This document shows, piece by piece, positions 6,480-12,553 of a stretch of 12,775 bases of DNA (positions are counted from its first letter, which is position 1; each line of letters begins with the position of its first letter). The stretch comes from Chloroflexota bacterium. GTDB lineage: Bacteria; Chloroflexota; Anaerolineae; 4572-78; J111. Location of the stretch: contig RFJV01000051.1 of assembly GCA_003694775.1 (NCBI GenBank), positions 1-12,775 on the forward strand. The letters are read 5' to 3'. The notes below the pieces were generated by a model, which was not told the DNA's origin, did not search any database, and saw nothing but the letters and a program-made list of their open reading frames with translations. The position numbers and the translations under genes are program-made.

Positions 6480-7313
6480 ATGCATTCACGACTTGAATCT
6501 GCACCCCGGCCCATCATCACCCTGACCACGGACTTTGGTCTGCAGGACGGCTATGTGGCCGCGATGCAGGGCGTCATCCTGGGGATTTGCCCGGAGGCGC
6601 GGCTGGTGCACATTTCTCACCAGATTCCGCCGCAGGACATTCAAACGGCCGCCTTTGTGCTGTACCAGGCGTTTGGCTATTTTCCGCCGCATACCGTTCA
6701 CTGCGTGGTGGTAGACCCCGGTGTGGGGAGCAAGCGGCGGGCGATTGCCATCCGCACCTCGCACGGCGTGTTTGTGGGGCCGGATAACGGCGTGTTCAGC
6801 CTGGCCCTGGCCGCGCCGGGGGTCAACGTGCAGGAGGCCGTCATCCTGTCGAACCCGGCCTACCAGCTCGGCCAGGTCAGCGCCACCTTCCACGGACGGG
6901 ACATCTTTGCCCCGGCCGCGGCCCACCTGGCCCGCGGGGTGTCGATAAGCCGCTTCGGCCCGACCGCCATCAACCTGGTGCGTCTGCCGTACAGCCACCA
7001 GCTCGACCGGTCGGGCTCCGCGGATACAACCCCCATTATCCATATTGACCATTTTGGCAACCTGGTGCTCGGCCTGACTGCCGCCGCGGTTGACCACCCG
7101 GAAGAGGTAACCTTTGTTATCAAGGGAGAACGCATCCGGGGCCTGCACCGCACCTTTGCCGACGTGCCCGACCAGGCCCTGCTGGCCTACGTGGGCAGTA
7201 CCTACGACCACGTAGAAATTGCCGTCCGGAACGGCAGTGCGGCCCGCCGGCTGAACGCCCGTGTCGGCGACGAAGTACAGGTTATCGATTCACCATTTCC
7301 CGAAGAAGCCTGA
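6480..7313 (+). CDS. S-adenosylmethionine hydrolase (DUF62/SAM hydroxide adenosyltransferase)
   Basis: Members of this family hydrolyse S-adenosylmethionine to adenosine and methionine and are related to the SAM-dependent fluorinase and chlorinase. The 277-residue protein shows the N-terminal TDFGLQDGYVAAMQGVI block (17-33), VVDPGVGSKRR (77-87), VGPDNG (99-104), TFHGRDIFAPAAAHLA (136-151) and HIDHFGNLVLG (188-198). The expected Asp-Arg-His set appears as Asp79, Arg86 and His138, with the 7- and 59-residue intervals I recall for the archaeal hydrolase (68, 75, 127). The fluorinase-type substitutions are not evident, so hydrolysis is favoured. ATG 6480 has GGAGGA 10 nt upstream; an earlier frame translates the heptamer array. 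murA begins 30 nt downstream, probably on the same transcript. The physiological role of the family is unclear. Confidence 0.93.
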   Translation: MHSRLESAPRPIITLTTDFGLQDGYVAAMQGVILGICPEARLVHISHQIPPQDIQTAAFVLYQAFGYFPPHTVHCVVVDPGVGSKRRAIAIRTSHGVFVGPDNGVFSLALAAPGVNVQEAVILSNPAYQLGQVSATFHGRDIFAPAAAHLARGVSISRFGPTAINLVRLPYSHQLDRSGSADTTPIIHIDHFGNLVLGLTAAAVDHPEEVTFVIKGERIRGLHRTFADVPDQALLAYVGSTYDHVEIAVRNGSAARRLNARVGDEVQVIDSPFPEEA

Positions 7314-7343
7314 AAAATTCATCCAGAAACCGGACAGCGCGCA

Positions 7344-8633
7344 ATGGAAGCATTCGTCATAGAAGGAAAAGCGCCGCTCAGCGGCGAAGTTACCCCCAGC
7401 GGCAACAAGAATGCCGCCTTTCCGCTCATCGCCGCGGCCCTACTTACCGACCAGCCGGTCACCCTGCATAATCTGCCCAACATCGGCGATGTGCGCACCA
7501 TGCTGAAGATTGTGGAAGACCTGGGGGTAGAAGTTACCCGCCACGACCCGCACAACGTCACCCTGCGCGCCGGAACCATCCGCACAACCACCCCGGACCC
7601 GGAGCGGTTCAGCAAAATCCGGGGCGCGCTGGTGCTGATGGGGGCCTTGCTGGCCCGCGAGGGGGAAGTCCGGCTGTGCCAGCCGGGCGGTGACCAGATT
7701 GGCCGGCGGCGGGTCGACACGCACATCCTGGCGCTCCAGTCGCTGGGAGCAAACTTCTCCTACTCGGCTGGCGAGTTCAGCCTGACCGCCAACGGCCTGC
7801 GCGGTCAGGACATCCTGCTGGATGAAGCCAGCGTGACCGCCACAGAAAACGCCATTCTGGCCGCGGTTCAGGCCGAAGGCGTGACCATCATTCGCAATGC
7901 GGCCTCGGAGCCGCACGTGCAGGACCTGTGCCACATGCTCATCCAGATGGGGGCGCGCATCGAAGGCGTTGGCTCCAACACGCTGACCATCATCGGCGTG
8001 GATTCCCTTTCGGGCGCGGAGTATACGGTCGGTTCCGACTATCTGGAGGTGGGCAGTTTTATGGCCCTGGCCGCGGTGACAGAGGGGGAAATCCTCATCA
8101 GGAATGCCGCACCGGAGCACCTGCGGATGACTCTGATGGTGTACGAGCGGCTGGGCATCAAGCCGGAAGTTCGGGGCAACGACCTGTTTATGCCCGCCGA
8201 CCAGCTTATGGTGGTGATGCCGGATATCGGCAACGCCATCCCCAAAATCGACGACGCGCCGTGGCCCGGCTTCCCGGCAGATATGATGAGCGTCACCCTG
8301 GTCGCGGCCACGCAGGCCACGGGGACGGTGCTGTTCCACGAGAAAATGTACGAAAGCCGGCTCTATTTTGTAGACCGGCTCATCAGTATGGGGGCCCGGA
8401 TTGTGCTGTGCGACCCGCACCGGGCGGTGGTGCAGGGTCCCAGCGCCCTGCACGGGGAACGGCAGGGTATCTCCAGCCCCGACATCCGGGCCGGCATTGC
8501 CCTGCTCATCGCCGCCCTGTGCGCGGAAGGTCAGACGACTATCCGCAACATCGCCCAGATTGACCGGGGCTACGAAAATATTGAGCATAAACTGCTGGCC
8601 CTGGGGGCAAAAGTCAAGCGGGTGAAGGAGTAG
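7344..8633 (+). CDS. murA: UDP-N-acetylglucosamine 1-carboxyvinyltransferase (MurA), Asp-type
   Basis: MurA transfers enolpyruvate from phosphoenolpyruvate to UDP-N-acetylglucosamine, the first committed step of peptidoglycan synthesis, in the cytoplasm. The 429-residue length is normal. Conserved sites are SGNKNA with Lys22 and Asn23, Arg93 in [15 protein letters not shown] with the catalytic Asp313, SSPDIRAG with Arg382, and the closing [12 protein letters not shown] motif. The active-site loop reads [14 protein letters not shown], so position 117 is aspartate where Escherichia coli has Cys115. Known Asp-type enzymes (for example Mycobacterium tuberculosis, Asp117) are active but not alkylated by fosfomycin. 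The start ATG has only a weak ribosome-binding site, consistent with coupling to the SAM hydrolase gene 30 nt upstream. No second murA-like copy is in view. Confidence 0.96.
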   Translation: MEAFVIEGKAPLSGEVTPSGNKNAAFPLIAAALLTDQPVTLHNLPNIGDVRTMLKIVEDLGVEVTRHDPHNVTLRAGTIRTTTPDPERFSKIRGALVLMGALLAREGEVRLCQPGGDQIGRRRVDTHILALQSLGANFSYSAGEFSLTANGLRGQDILLDEASVTATENAILAAVQAEGVTIIRNAASEPHVQDLCHMLIQMGARIEGVGSNTLTIIGVDSLSGAEYTVGSDYLEVGSFMALAAVTEGEILIRNAAPEHLRMTLMVYERLGIKPEVRGNDLFMPADQLMVVMPDIGNAIPKIDDAPWPGFPADMMSVTLVAATQATGTVLFHEKMYESRLYFVDRLISMGARIVLCDPHRAVVQGPSALHGERQGISSPDIRAGIALLIAALCAEGQTTIRNIAQIDRGYENIEHKLLALGAKVKRVKE

Positions 8634-8680
8634 CAGGTTAAACCGCTGAAGGCACTGTGAGCCTGCCCGAAAAACTACCC

Positions 8681-8713
8681 TGGGTAGGCAAAGGCAATGC
8701 CTTTGCCTACCCA
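8681..8713. repeat. Perfect 33-nt palindrome after murA (REP-like hairpin)
   Basis: TGGGTAGGCAAAGGC and its exact complement flank the 3-nt loop AAT. It lies 47 nt after the murA stop in a convergent gap. No T tract follows on either strand, so it is a stable hairpin or REP-like element rather than a textbook intrinsic terminator, but it may still end transcription or protect the 3' end. Confidence 0.85.
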
Positions 8714-8748
8714 TACTATTAATTCCGGATAGGTTTTAAAAGCAGTAA

Positions 8749-8769
8749 GGGCAACCCTTGTGGTTGCCC
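8749..8769. repeat. Second hairpin between convergent genes
   Basis: GGGCAACC (8749-8756) and GGTTGCCC (8762-8769) are perfect complements around CTTGT. Like the larger palindrome nearby it lacks a T run. The octamer array begins at the next base. Confidence 0.75.
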
Positions 8770-8825
8770 CTGCTACCCTGCTACCCTGCTACTCTGCTGC
8801 TCTGCTACCCTGCTACCCTGCTACC
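8770..8825. repeat. Seven CTGCTACC octamers
   Basis: Seven in-phase octamers (five exact CTGCTACC, plus CTGCTACT and CTGCTGCT) are followed by degenerate units TTACTACA, CTGCCACC and TTACTGGT to 8849. The degenerate units contain the stop codon and last codons of the MBL-fold gene. Confidence 0.9.
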
Positions 8826-8828
8826 TTA

Positions 8829-9671
8829 CTACACTGCCACCTTACTGGTCAGCTCTTTGTACACCTGGTACACGTTGGCCTGGTGCAAATCCTGCACCAG
8901 CCCGTTCAGGGGGATGCGGCTTTTGCCGCACTTGTCGATGGTCAGCTTCTGCAGTTCATTGGGGCCTTTGCCCTGGGCCACAATCTCCTGCACTTTGGCT
9001 TCCAGGATGTCCAGATAGCGGATGCTGGATTCAATGGCTTTGGGGATTTCGCCCCGCAGGAGCACCTCGCCGTGCCCCTGGACAATGCTTTCCAGGGGAT
9101 AATTCTTCAAAAACTCCAGAGACTGGCGGAACTCGCGGCGGTCGCCCCAGACAAAATAGGGCACGGGCATCACCGTGTCTGCGGCAATCAGCACCTTGTC
9201 CTCGCGCACGTAGGCCACAATGGAATCCGCCGTATGCCCCGGCGTCAGCGTCATCTCCACCGATTTGCCACCAACGTGCAAGACCATCTGTCCATCGTCG
9301 AACACCACTTCCGGGATGCGCAGTTCCACTTCTTCCAGCAGAGGAGATGTTTCTCTGGACTCCTCCAGGGCCTGCTCGCCGTATTCCAGCATGGCCTGCT
9401 GGCACCGGCGATGGCACACCAGCTCCACGGAATCATCAAACAGGAAATTACCGTATGTATGGTCGCCGTGCCAGTGGGTGTTGACCACGTACCGGATTGG
9501 CCCCGTTTCCAGCCCTTCCAGAAACTCTATCATTTCCCGCGTCTCTTCGGGAAAAGGCAGGGTATCGACCACCACAATCCCCTCCCTGGTCACCACCGCC
9601 GAAGCAGTTACCTGGGCGTACAGTTCACTGGTAAAAACGTAAATGTCATCGGAAACGCGTTCGCGGCGCAC
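8829..9671 (-). CDS. Metallo-beta-lactamase-fold hydrolase
   Basis: The 280-residue soluble protein is an MBL-fold enzyme with a two-metal site: THWHGDH gives His66, His68, Asp70 and His71, PGHT gives His146, AAD gives Asp165 and GHG gives His200. This is the full ligand set of glyoxalase II/lactonase/class-B-type hydrolases; the substrate cannot be chosen from sequence alone. There is no signal peptide. Start choice: GGGAGG (complement of 9680-9685) lies 8 nt before GTG 9671 but only 2 nt before the in-frame TTG at 9677, so GTG is preferred. The stop codon falls in degenerate units of an octamer array. It has its own promoter and a repeat-rich leader of about 120 nt. Confidence 0.92.
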   Translation of the reverse strand: MRRERVSDDIYVFTSELYAQVTASAVVTREGIVVVDTLPFPEETREMIEFLEGLETGPIRYVVNTHWHGDHTYGNFLFDDSVELVCHRRCQQAMLEYGEQALEESRETSPLLEEVELRIPEVVFDDGQMVLHVGGKSVEMTLTPGHTADSIVAYVREDKVLIAADTVMPVPYFVWGDRREFRQSLEFLKNYPLESIVQGHGEVLLRGEIPKAIESSIRYLDILEAKVQEIVAQGKGPNELQKLTIDKCGKSRIPLNGLVQDLHQANVYQVYKELTSKVAV

Positions 9672-9679
9672 GGCCAAAG

Positions 9680-9685
9680 CCTCCC
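9680..9685 (-). promoter_or_regulatory. Shine-Dalgarno deciding the MBL start
   Basis: GGGAGG on the minus strand is 8 nt from GTG 9671 and 2 nt from TTG 9677. CTCCC within the upstream array (complement of 9702-9706) could pair with it through a 16-nt loop and hide it. Confidence 0.6.
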
Positions 9686-9695
9686 GTTCACTAAA

Positions 9696-9751
9696 GGATG
9701 AGGGAGAAAGGAGAAAGGTTGAAGGTTGAGGGTTGAAGGTTGAGGGTTGAA
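9696..9751. repeat. Eight heptamers YTCAACC/TTTCTCC in the MBL leader
   Basis: Read on the minus strand, eight units run in register toward the gene: TTCAACC, CTCAACC, TTCAACC, CTCAACC, TTCAACC, TTTCTCC, TTTCTCC, CTCATCC. The gene-proximal 25 nt (9694-9718) agree at 23 positions with 3470-3494 in the PPK2 leader. Confidence 0.92.
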
Positions 9752-9753
9752 TT

Positions 9754-9790
9754 CAATCTCCAATCCCCTAATCTCCAATCTCCCAATCTC
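9754..9790. repeat. CAATCTC array of opposite polarity
   Basis: Five units of 7-8 nt (CAATCTC, CAATCCC, CTAATCTC, CAATCTCC, CAATCTC) follow directly on the previous array with only 2 nt between. On the minus strand they read GAGATTGG and so are purine-rich, partly complementary to the adjacent C-rich array. Confidence 0.88.
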
Positions 9791-9798
9791 GTAAAGCA

Positions 9799-9827
9799 AG
9801 AATATCACAAAGCAAAGGGCAGGTCAA
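9799..9827 (-). promoter_or_regulatory. Sigma-70-like promoter of the MBL-fold gene
   Basis: On the minus strand TTGACC (complement of 9822-9827) and TATTCT (complement of 9799-9804) are separated by 17 nt, with a TGN extension before the -10. Initiation near 9791 would put both adjoining arrays inside the leader RNA. Confidence 0.6.
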
Positions 9828-9839
9828 GCATTTTGGAGA

Positions 9840-9859
9840 CCAAATTTGATTCAATTTGG
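9840..9859. other. 7-bp inverted repeat over the DedA-like stop codon
   Basis: CCAAATT (9840-9846) and AATTTGG (9853-9859) pair around a 6-nt loop; the stop codon at 9851-9853 lies partly in the loop. The hairpin is AT-rich and no T run follows, so a terminator role is only possible. Confidence 0.4.
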
Positions 9860-10564
9860 AGATTCGGGGTCCTGGAGAGAAGAACGCCGGAGCATACGGC
9901 GTCCCCAGGCCTCAATGCGGTGCGCCTGGCTGAAGCCAATGATGACCAGCAGAACGATACCGCCGGTCAGCAGGGCCAGCCAGGTGAGCGGCAGGTCAAC
10001 CGCCCGGTCGCCCAGCCAGACGATGAGCACCGTAAACGGGCCGCGGCTGGTCAGAATAGCCAGGGCAAAGCGGGTCAGCCGGATGCGGCTCAGGCCGGCC
10101 AGAAAGTAGGGAAAATCACCCACCGGAAGCAGGAGAATCAGCCACCAGGTCCAGAAATCGTTCATCCGGGCGACCCGCTCCCACGAATCCAGCGTCTCCC
10201 GGCCCAGACGGCGAACCAGCCAGGGCCGGCCCAACCGCCGGCCCAGCCAGGCGGCCATCACCCCGCCGATGGTCATGCCGGTCAGTGTATACAGGGAACC
10301 GAAGGCCAGGCCAAACAGCGCCCCACCCAGGGCCTGCACCGGGTAGCCCGGTATCGGCGCCACCACAATCTGGGCAATGTTCAGCAGAATAAAGGCGATG
10401 GGGGCCAGCGCGCCCAGCGGCTCCAGCCACTGCCGCACCACGGCCGGGCTGGCGCCCACCCTCGACAGGGGGAACCACAGCACCGCCAGCACAATCACCA
10501 CCAGCGCACCGCCCAGCCAGGGCAGACCTCCGTTTTTTAGCCAGTTTGCCACTTTGTTGCCCAT
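9851..10564 (-). CDS. VTT-domain (TVP38/TMEM64, DedA-like) membrane protein
   Basis: A 237-residue integral membrane protein with hydrophobic segments at about 14-32, 50-70, 76-108, 136-158, 165-187 and 191-212. The VTT (SNARE-associated) signature is visible: APIPGYPVQALGGALFG at 69-85, GSLYTLTGMTIGGVMAAWLGRRLGRP at 89-114, and the later GDFPYFLAGLSRIRLTRF at 149-166. DedA/TVP38 members are implicated in membrane homeostasis and lipid transport; the substrate here is unknown. The start is uncertain: ATG 10564 is used, but an in-frame GTG at 10606 would add 14 charged residues, and neither has a well-spaced ribosome-binding site. A TATACT on the minus strand (complement of 10620-10625) could be a -10, with no good -35. 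Confidence 0.85.
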   Translation of the reverse strand: MGNKVANWLKNGGLPWLGGALVVIVLAVLWFPLSRVGASPAVVRQWLEPLGALAPIAFILLNIAQIVVAPIPGYPVQALGGALFGLAFGSLYTLTGMTIGGVMAAWLGRRLGRPWLVRRLGRETLDSWERVARMNDFWTWWLILLLPVGDFPYFLAGLSRIRLTRFALAILTSRGPFTVLIVWLGDRAVDLPLTWLALLTGGIVLLVIIGFSQAHRIEAWGRRMLRRSSLQDPESPN

Positions 10565-10631
10565 CAATCCCTGTTCCCGTCTCTGCCGGTTTTCAACTGC
10601 TGACACCGGTAAGACCGAAAGTATACCATGT

Positions 10632-10670
10632 CAATGAGCCAATGAGCCAATTGTCAATGATTCAATTTGG
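10632..10670. repeat. Five CAATGAGC-type units between divergent genes
   Basis: CAATGAGC, CAATGAGC, CAATTGT, CAATGATT and CAATTTGG follow one another at 7-8 nt spacing. The -35 element of trmH is formed by the third and fourth units. Confidence 0.8.
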
Positions 10671-10678
10671 ATTAAAAT
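10651..10678 (+). promoter_or_regulatory. Sigma-70-like promoter of trmH
   Basis: TTGTCA (10651-10656) and TAAAAT (10673-10678) each match the consensus at 5 of 6 positions and are 16 nt apart. Initiation near 10685 leaves a leader of about 25 nt with AGGGG at 10702-10706. Confidence 0.6.
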
Positions 10679-10709
10679 TCTACGGAAACGAACACCGGAC
10701 CAGGGGCTT

Positions 10710-11423
10710 ATGACCAAAGCAGACCAATCCCAACGATTGCTGACAGAATATCTGGCCGGTTTTCTTACCGACCAGCGGAAGCAGAAAATTGAGGACGTGC
10801 TCTTTCTGCGCACCCGGTATGTCACCGTGGTGCTGGAAGACATCCACAAAAGCCAGAACGGCAGTGCAGTGCTCCGTACGGCAGAAGCGATGGGAGTGCA
10901 GGATGTCTACCTCATCCAGAACAAAAATCCTTTCCGTATTTATGATGGTGTGACCCGCGGCGCGTCGAAATGGCTGACCCTGCACCGCTTCTCCCGGAAA
11001 GGACAGAACAACACGCCGGCCTGTTTTGCCGCCCTGCGGCAGAAGGGCTACTATCTGGTGGCCGCTTCTCCCCACGCAGACGGCTGGTCGCTGGAAGATA
11101 TACCCCTTGACCGCAAGCTGGCCTTCATCTTCGGCAACGAACTGGAAGGGCTGTCGGACTACGCCTACCGCCACGCCGATGCCCACCTGCGCCTGCCGAT
11201 GTACGGTTTTACCGAAAGCTACAACATTTCGGTAAGTGTGGCTATTACCCTGGCCTACGTTCTGCCCAAACTGCGCCGCCTGGATGTTCCCTGGCCCCTC
11301 ACCGGGGCCGAAAAAGCGGAACTGCGCCTCAAGTGGTACCGCCGCAGTATCGACCATATCCGGGAAATTGAGGCCCACTTCTGGCGCGAGATAGCTCCCT
11401 ATGCTCCCCCGGCATCCAATTGA
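10710..11423 (+). CDS. trmH: TrmH-type tRNA/rRNA 2'-O-methyltransferase (SpoU family)
   Basis: SpoU/TrmH enzymes methylate ribose 2'-OH groups with SAM bound in a trefoil knot. The 237-residue protein has motif 1 NGSAVLRTAEAMGV at 50-63 with the catalytic-type Arg56, motif 2 FGNELEGLS at 141-149 and motif 3 LPMYGFTESYNISVSVAI at 162-179. The start VVLEDIHKSQN and the absence of an added N-terminal RNA-binding domain fit TrmH (tRNA guanosine-18) rather than the longer RlmB/TsnR proteins; the RNA target is still an inference. The motif 1 asparagine-glycine replaces the NVSA of E. coli. The ATG has AGGGG 3 nt upstream, close but acceptable. Its stop codon lies inside the next gene's -35 element. 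Confidence 0.92.
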   Translation: MTKADQSQRLLTEYLAGFLTDQRKQKIEDVLFLRTRYVTVVLEDIHKSQNGSAVLRTAEAMGVQDVYLIQNKNPFRIYDGVTRGASKWLTLHRFSRKGQNNTPACFAALRQKGYYLVAASPHADGWSLEDIPLDRKLAFIFGNELEGLSDYAYRHADAHLRLPMYGFTESYNISVSVAITLAYVLPKLRRLDVPWPLTGAEKAELRLKWYRRSIDHIREIEAHFWREIAPYAPPASN

Positions 11424-11447
11424 CATATTTTTAGATTGCAGTATACT
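11420..11447 (+). promoter_or_regulatory. Strong sigma-70-like promoter overlapping the trmH stop
   Basis: A perfect TTGACA (11420-11425) spans the TGA stop of trmH (11421-11423) and lies 16 nt before TATACT (11442-11447). Initiation near 11454 gives a leader of about 48 nt for the cyclodeaminase-family gene. Confidence 0.7.
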
Positions 11448-11501
11448 TGCGGCAGAAGAACGTCGATATCTACTCCTCTGTCACAGGTCGTTCATTTCGA
11501 T

Positions 11502-12536
11502 ATGCCAACGCACACCGCGCCGGAAATACTCTTCTTACAGCAAGAGGATGTCGTCCTGGCGGGGGCAACGGATATGGCAAAGGCGCTCCGCGAAGTTGAA
11601 CAGGCCCTTACGATGACCGGCCGGGGAGACGTTATCCAGCCGGCCAAAACCGTCCTGGAGTTTCCCGACCCCGAATCGGGCCAGCGCCGCTATCTGGCCG
11701 TTTCCATGCCGGCCCACCTGGGCGAGCCGGTCCACCGTACCGGCATCAAGTGGGCCGCCGAGTCGCTGGATAATGTCCAGCGCGGCGACCTCCCGTACGG
11801 TATAGACCTGATAATTCTGCACGACCTCCAGCGGGCCTGCCCGGTTGCCATTATGGACGGCACCATCATCACCGCAGTTCGCACCGGCGCGGCGGCAGGG
11901 GTAGCCGCTCGCCATCTGGCCCGGCCCGACTCCCGGACTGCCGCCTTTATCGGAGCGGGTGTTATTGGCCGGACGGCCCTGGAAGCCATCGCCCTGGCCC
12001 TGCCCGGCCTGCAGGAACTGCGCCTGTTCGACCTGAACCGGGCCAAAGCCGAGGCCCTGGCCGCGGAATTTGCCGGTCGCTGGCCGGTCAACGTGGTGCA
12101 GAGTGTTGAAGCGGCCGTTACCGGAGCCGATGTTATCGCCACCATGACCACTACCCGCACCCCCTTTATCCAGGCCGGCTGGCTCAAACCCGGCTGTTTT
12201 GTGGCCGCCATCGGCAAAAACGAATTTGAAGCCCAGGCCCTGCTGGACGCCGACCGGCTGGTGGTGGACAACTGGGAGCAGTTCAAGCATTATCCGGCGG
12301 CTATGCTGACCCGCCTGTACCAGGAAGGCAAAATCGCCGACCGGGACATCACCAACCTGCCCGACATTCTGGTTGGCCGTGTCCCCGGTCGTCAATCTCC
12401 GGAGGAGCGCATCCATTTTCTCTCGTTCGGCCTGGCCTGCGAAGACCTCATCATCGCCGAACGGGTTTACCGGCAGGCCGTTGCCCTGGATTTGGGGCAG
12501 AAGCTCTCTCTCTGGAAAAAACCCTTGTGGATGTAG
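11502..12536 (+). CDS. Ornithine cyclodeaminase/mu-crystallin family NAD(P)-dependent enzyme
   Basis: This 344-residue protein belongs to the family of ornithine cyclodeaminase, ketimine reductases, certain alanine dehydrogenases and SbnB. It shows GIKWAAESLDN at 81-91 (Lys83), AVRTGAAAGVAARHLA at 125-140 (Arg127), a Rossmann dinucleotide loop FIGAGVIGR at 149-157 and a C-terminal FGLACEDLIIAERVYRQA at 309-326. The segment where ornithine cyclodeaminases have ...ELD, with the catalytic aspartate, reads GKNEFEAQALL at 238-248, so the classic reaction is doubtful. ATG 11502 is used; an earlier TTG frame overlaps the promoter. No clear Shine-Dalgarno is present. A lipoprotein gene begins 17 nt after the stop. 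The family is certain; the substrate is not. Confidence 0.88.
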   Translation: MPTHTAPEILFLQQEDVVLAGATDMAKALREVEQALTMTGRGDVIQPAKTVLEFPDPESGQRRYLAVSMPAHLGEPVHRTGIKWAAESLDNVQRGDLPYGIDLIILHDLQRACPVAIMDGTIITAVRTGAAAGVAARHLARPDSRTAAFIGAGVIGRTALEAIALALPGLQELRLFDLNRAKAEALAAEFAGRWPVNVVQSVEAAVTGADVIATMTTTRTPFIQAGWLKPGCFVAAIGKNEFEAQALLDADRLVVDNWEQFKHYPAAMLTRLYQEGKIADRDITNLPDILVGRVPGRQSPEERIHFLSFGLACEDLIIAERVYRQAVALDLGQKLSLWKKPLWM

Positions 12537-12553
12537 CAATGGAAGGAGCTGTT

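Noticed and set aside
7440..8714. 424-codon minus-strand frame across murA
   Set aside because: It is a shadow of murA in GC-rich sequence, rich in His, Gln and Gly, and runs into the palindrome region; no motif supports it.
4324..9671. A single defence or biosynthetic system spanning the centre of the window
   Set aside because: PPK2, the enolase-family enzyme, SAM hydrolase, MurA and the MBL-fold protein share no pathway, have separate promoters or leaders and include two convergent units; no effector, toxin or nuclease is visible.
9740..10540. Plus-strand frame opposite the DedA-like gene
   Set aside because: Its translation is dominated by Gln, Pro, Gly and His, while the other strand encodes clear membrane segments and a VTT signature.
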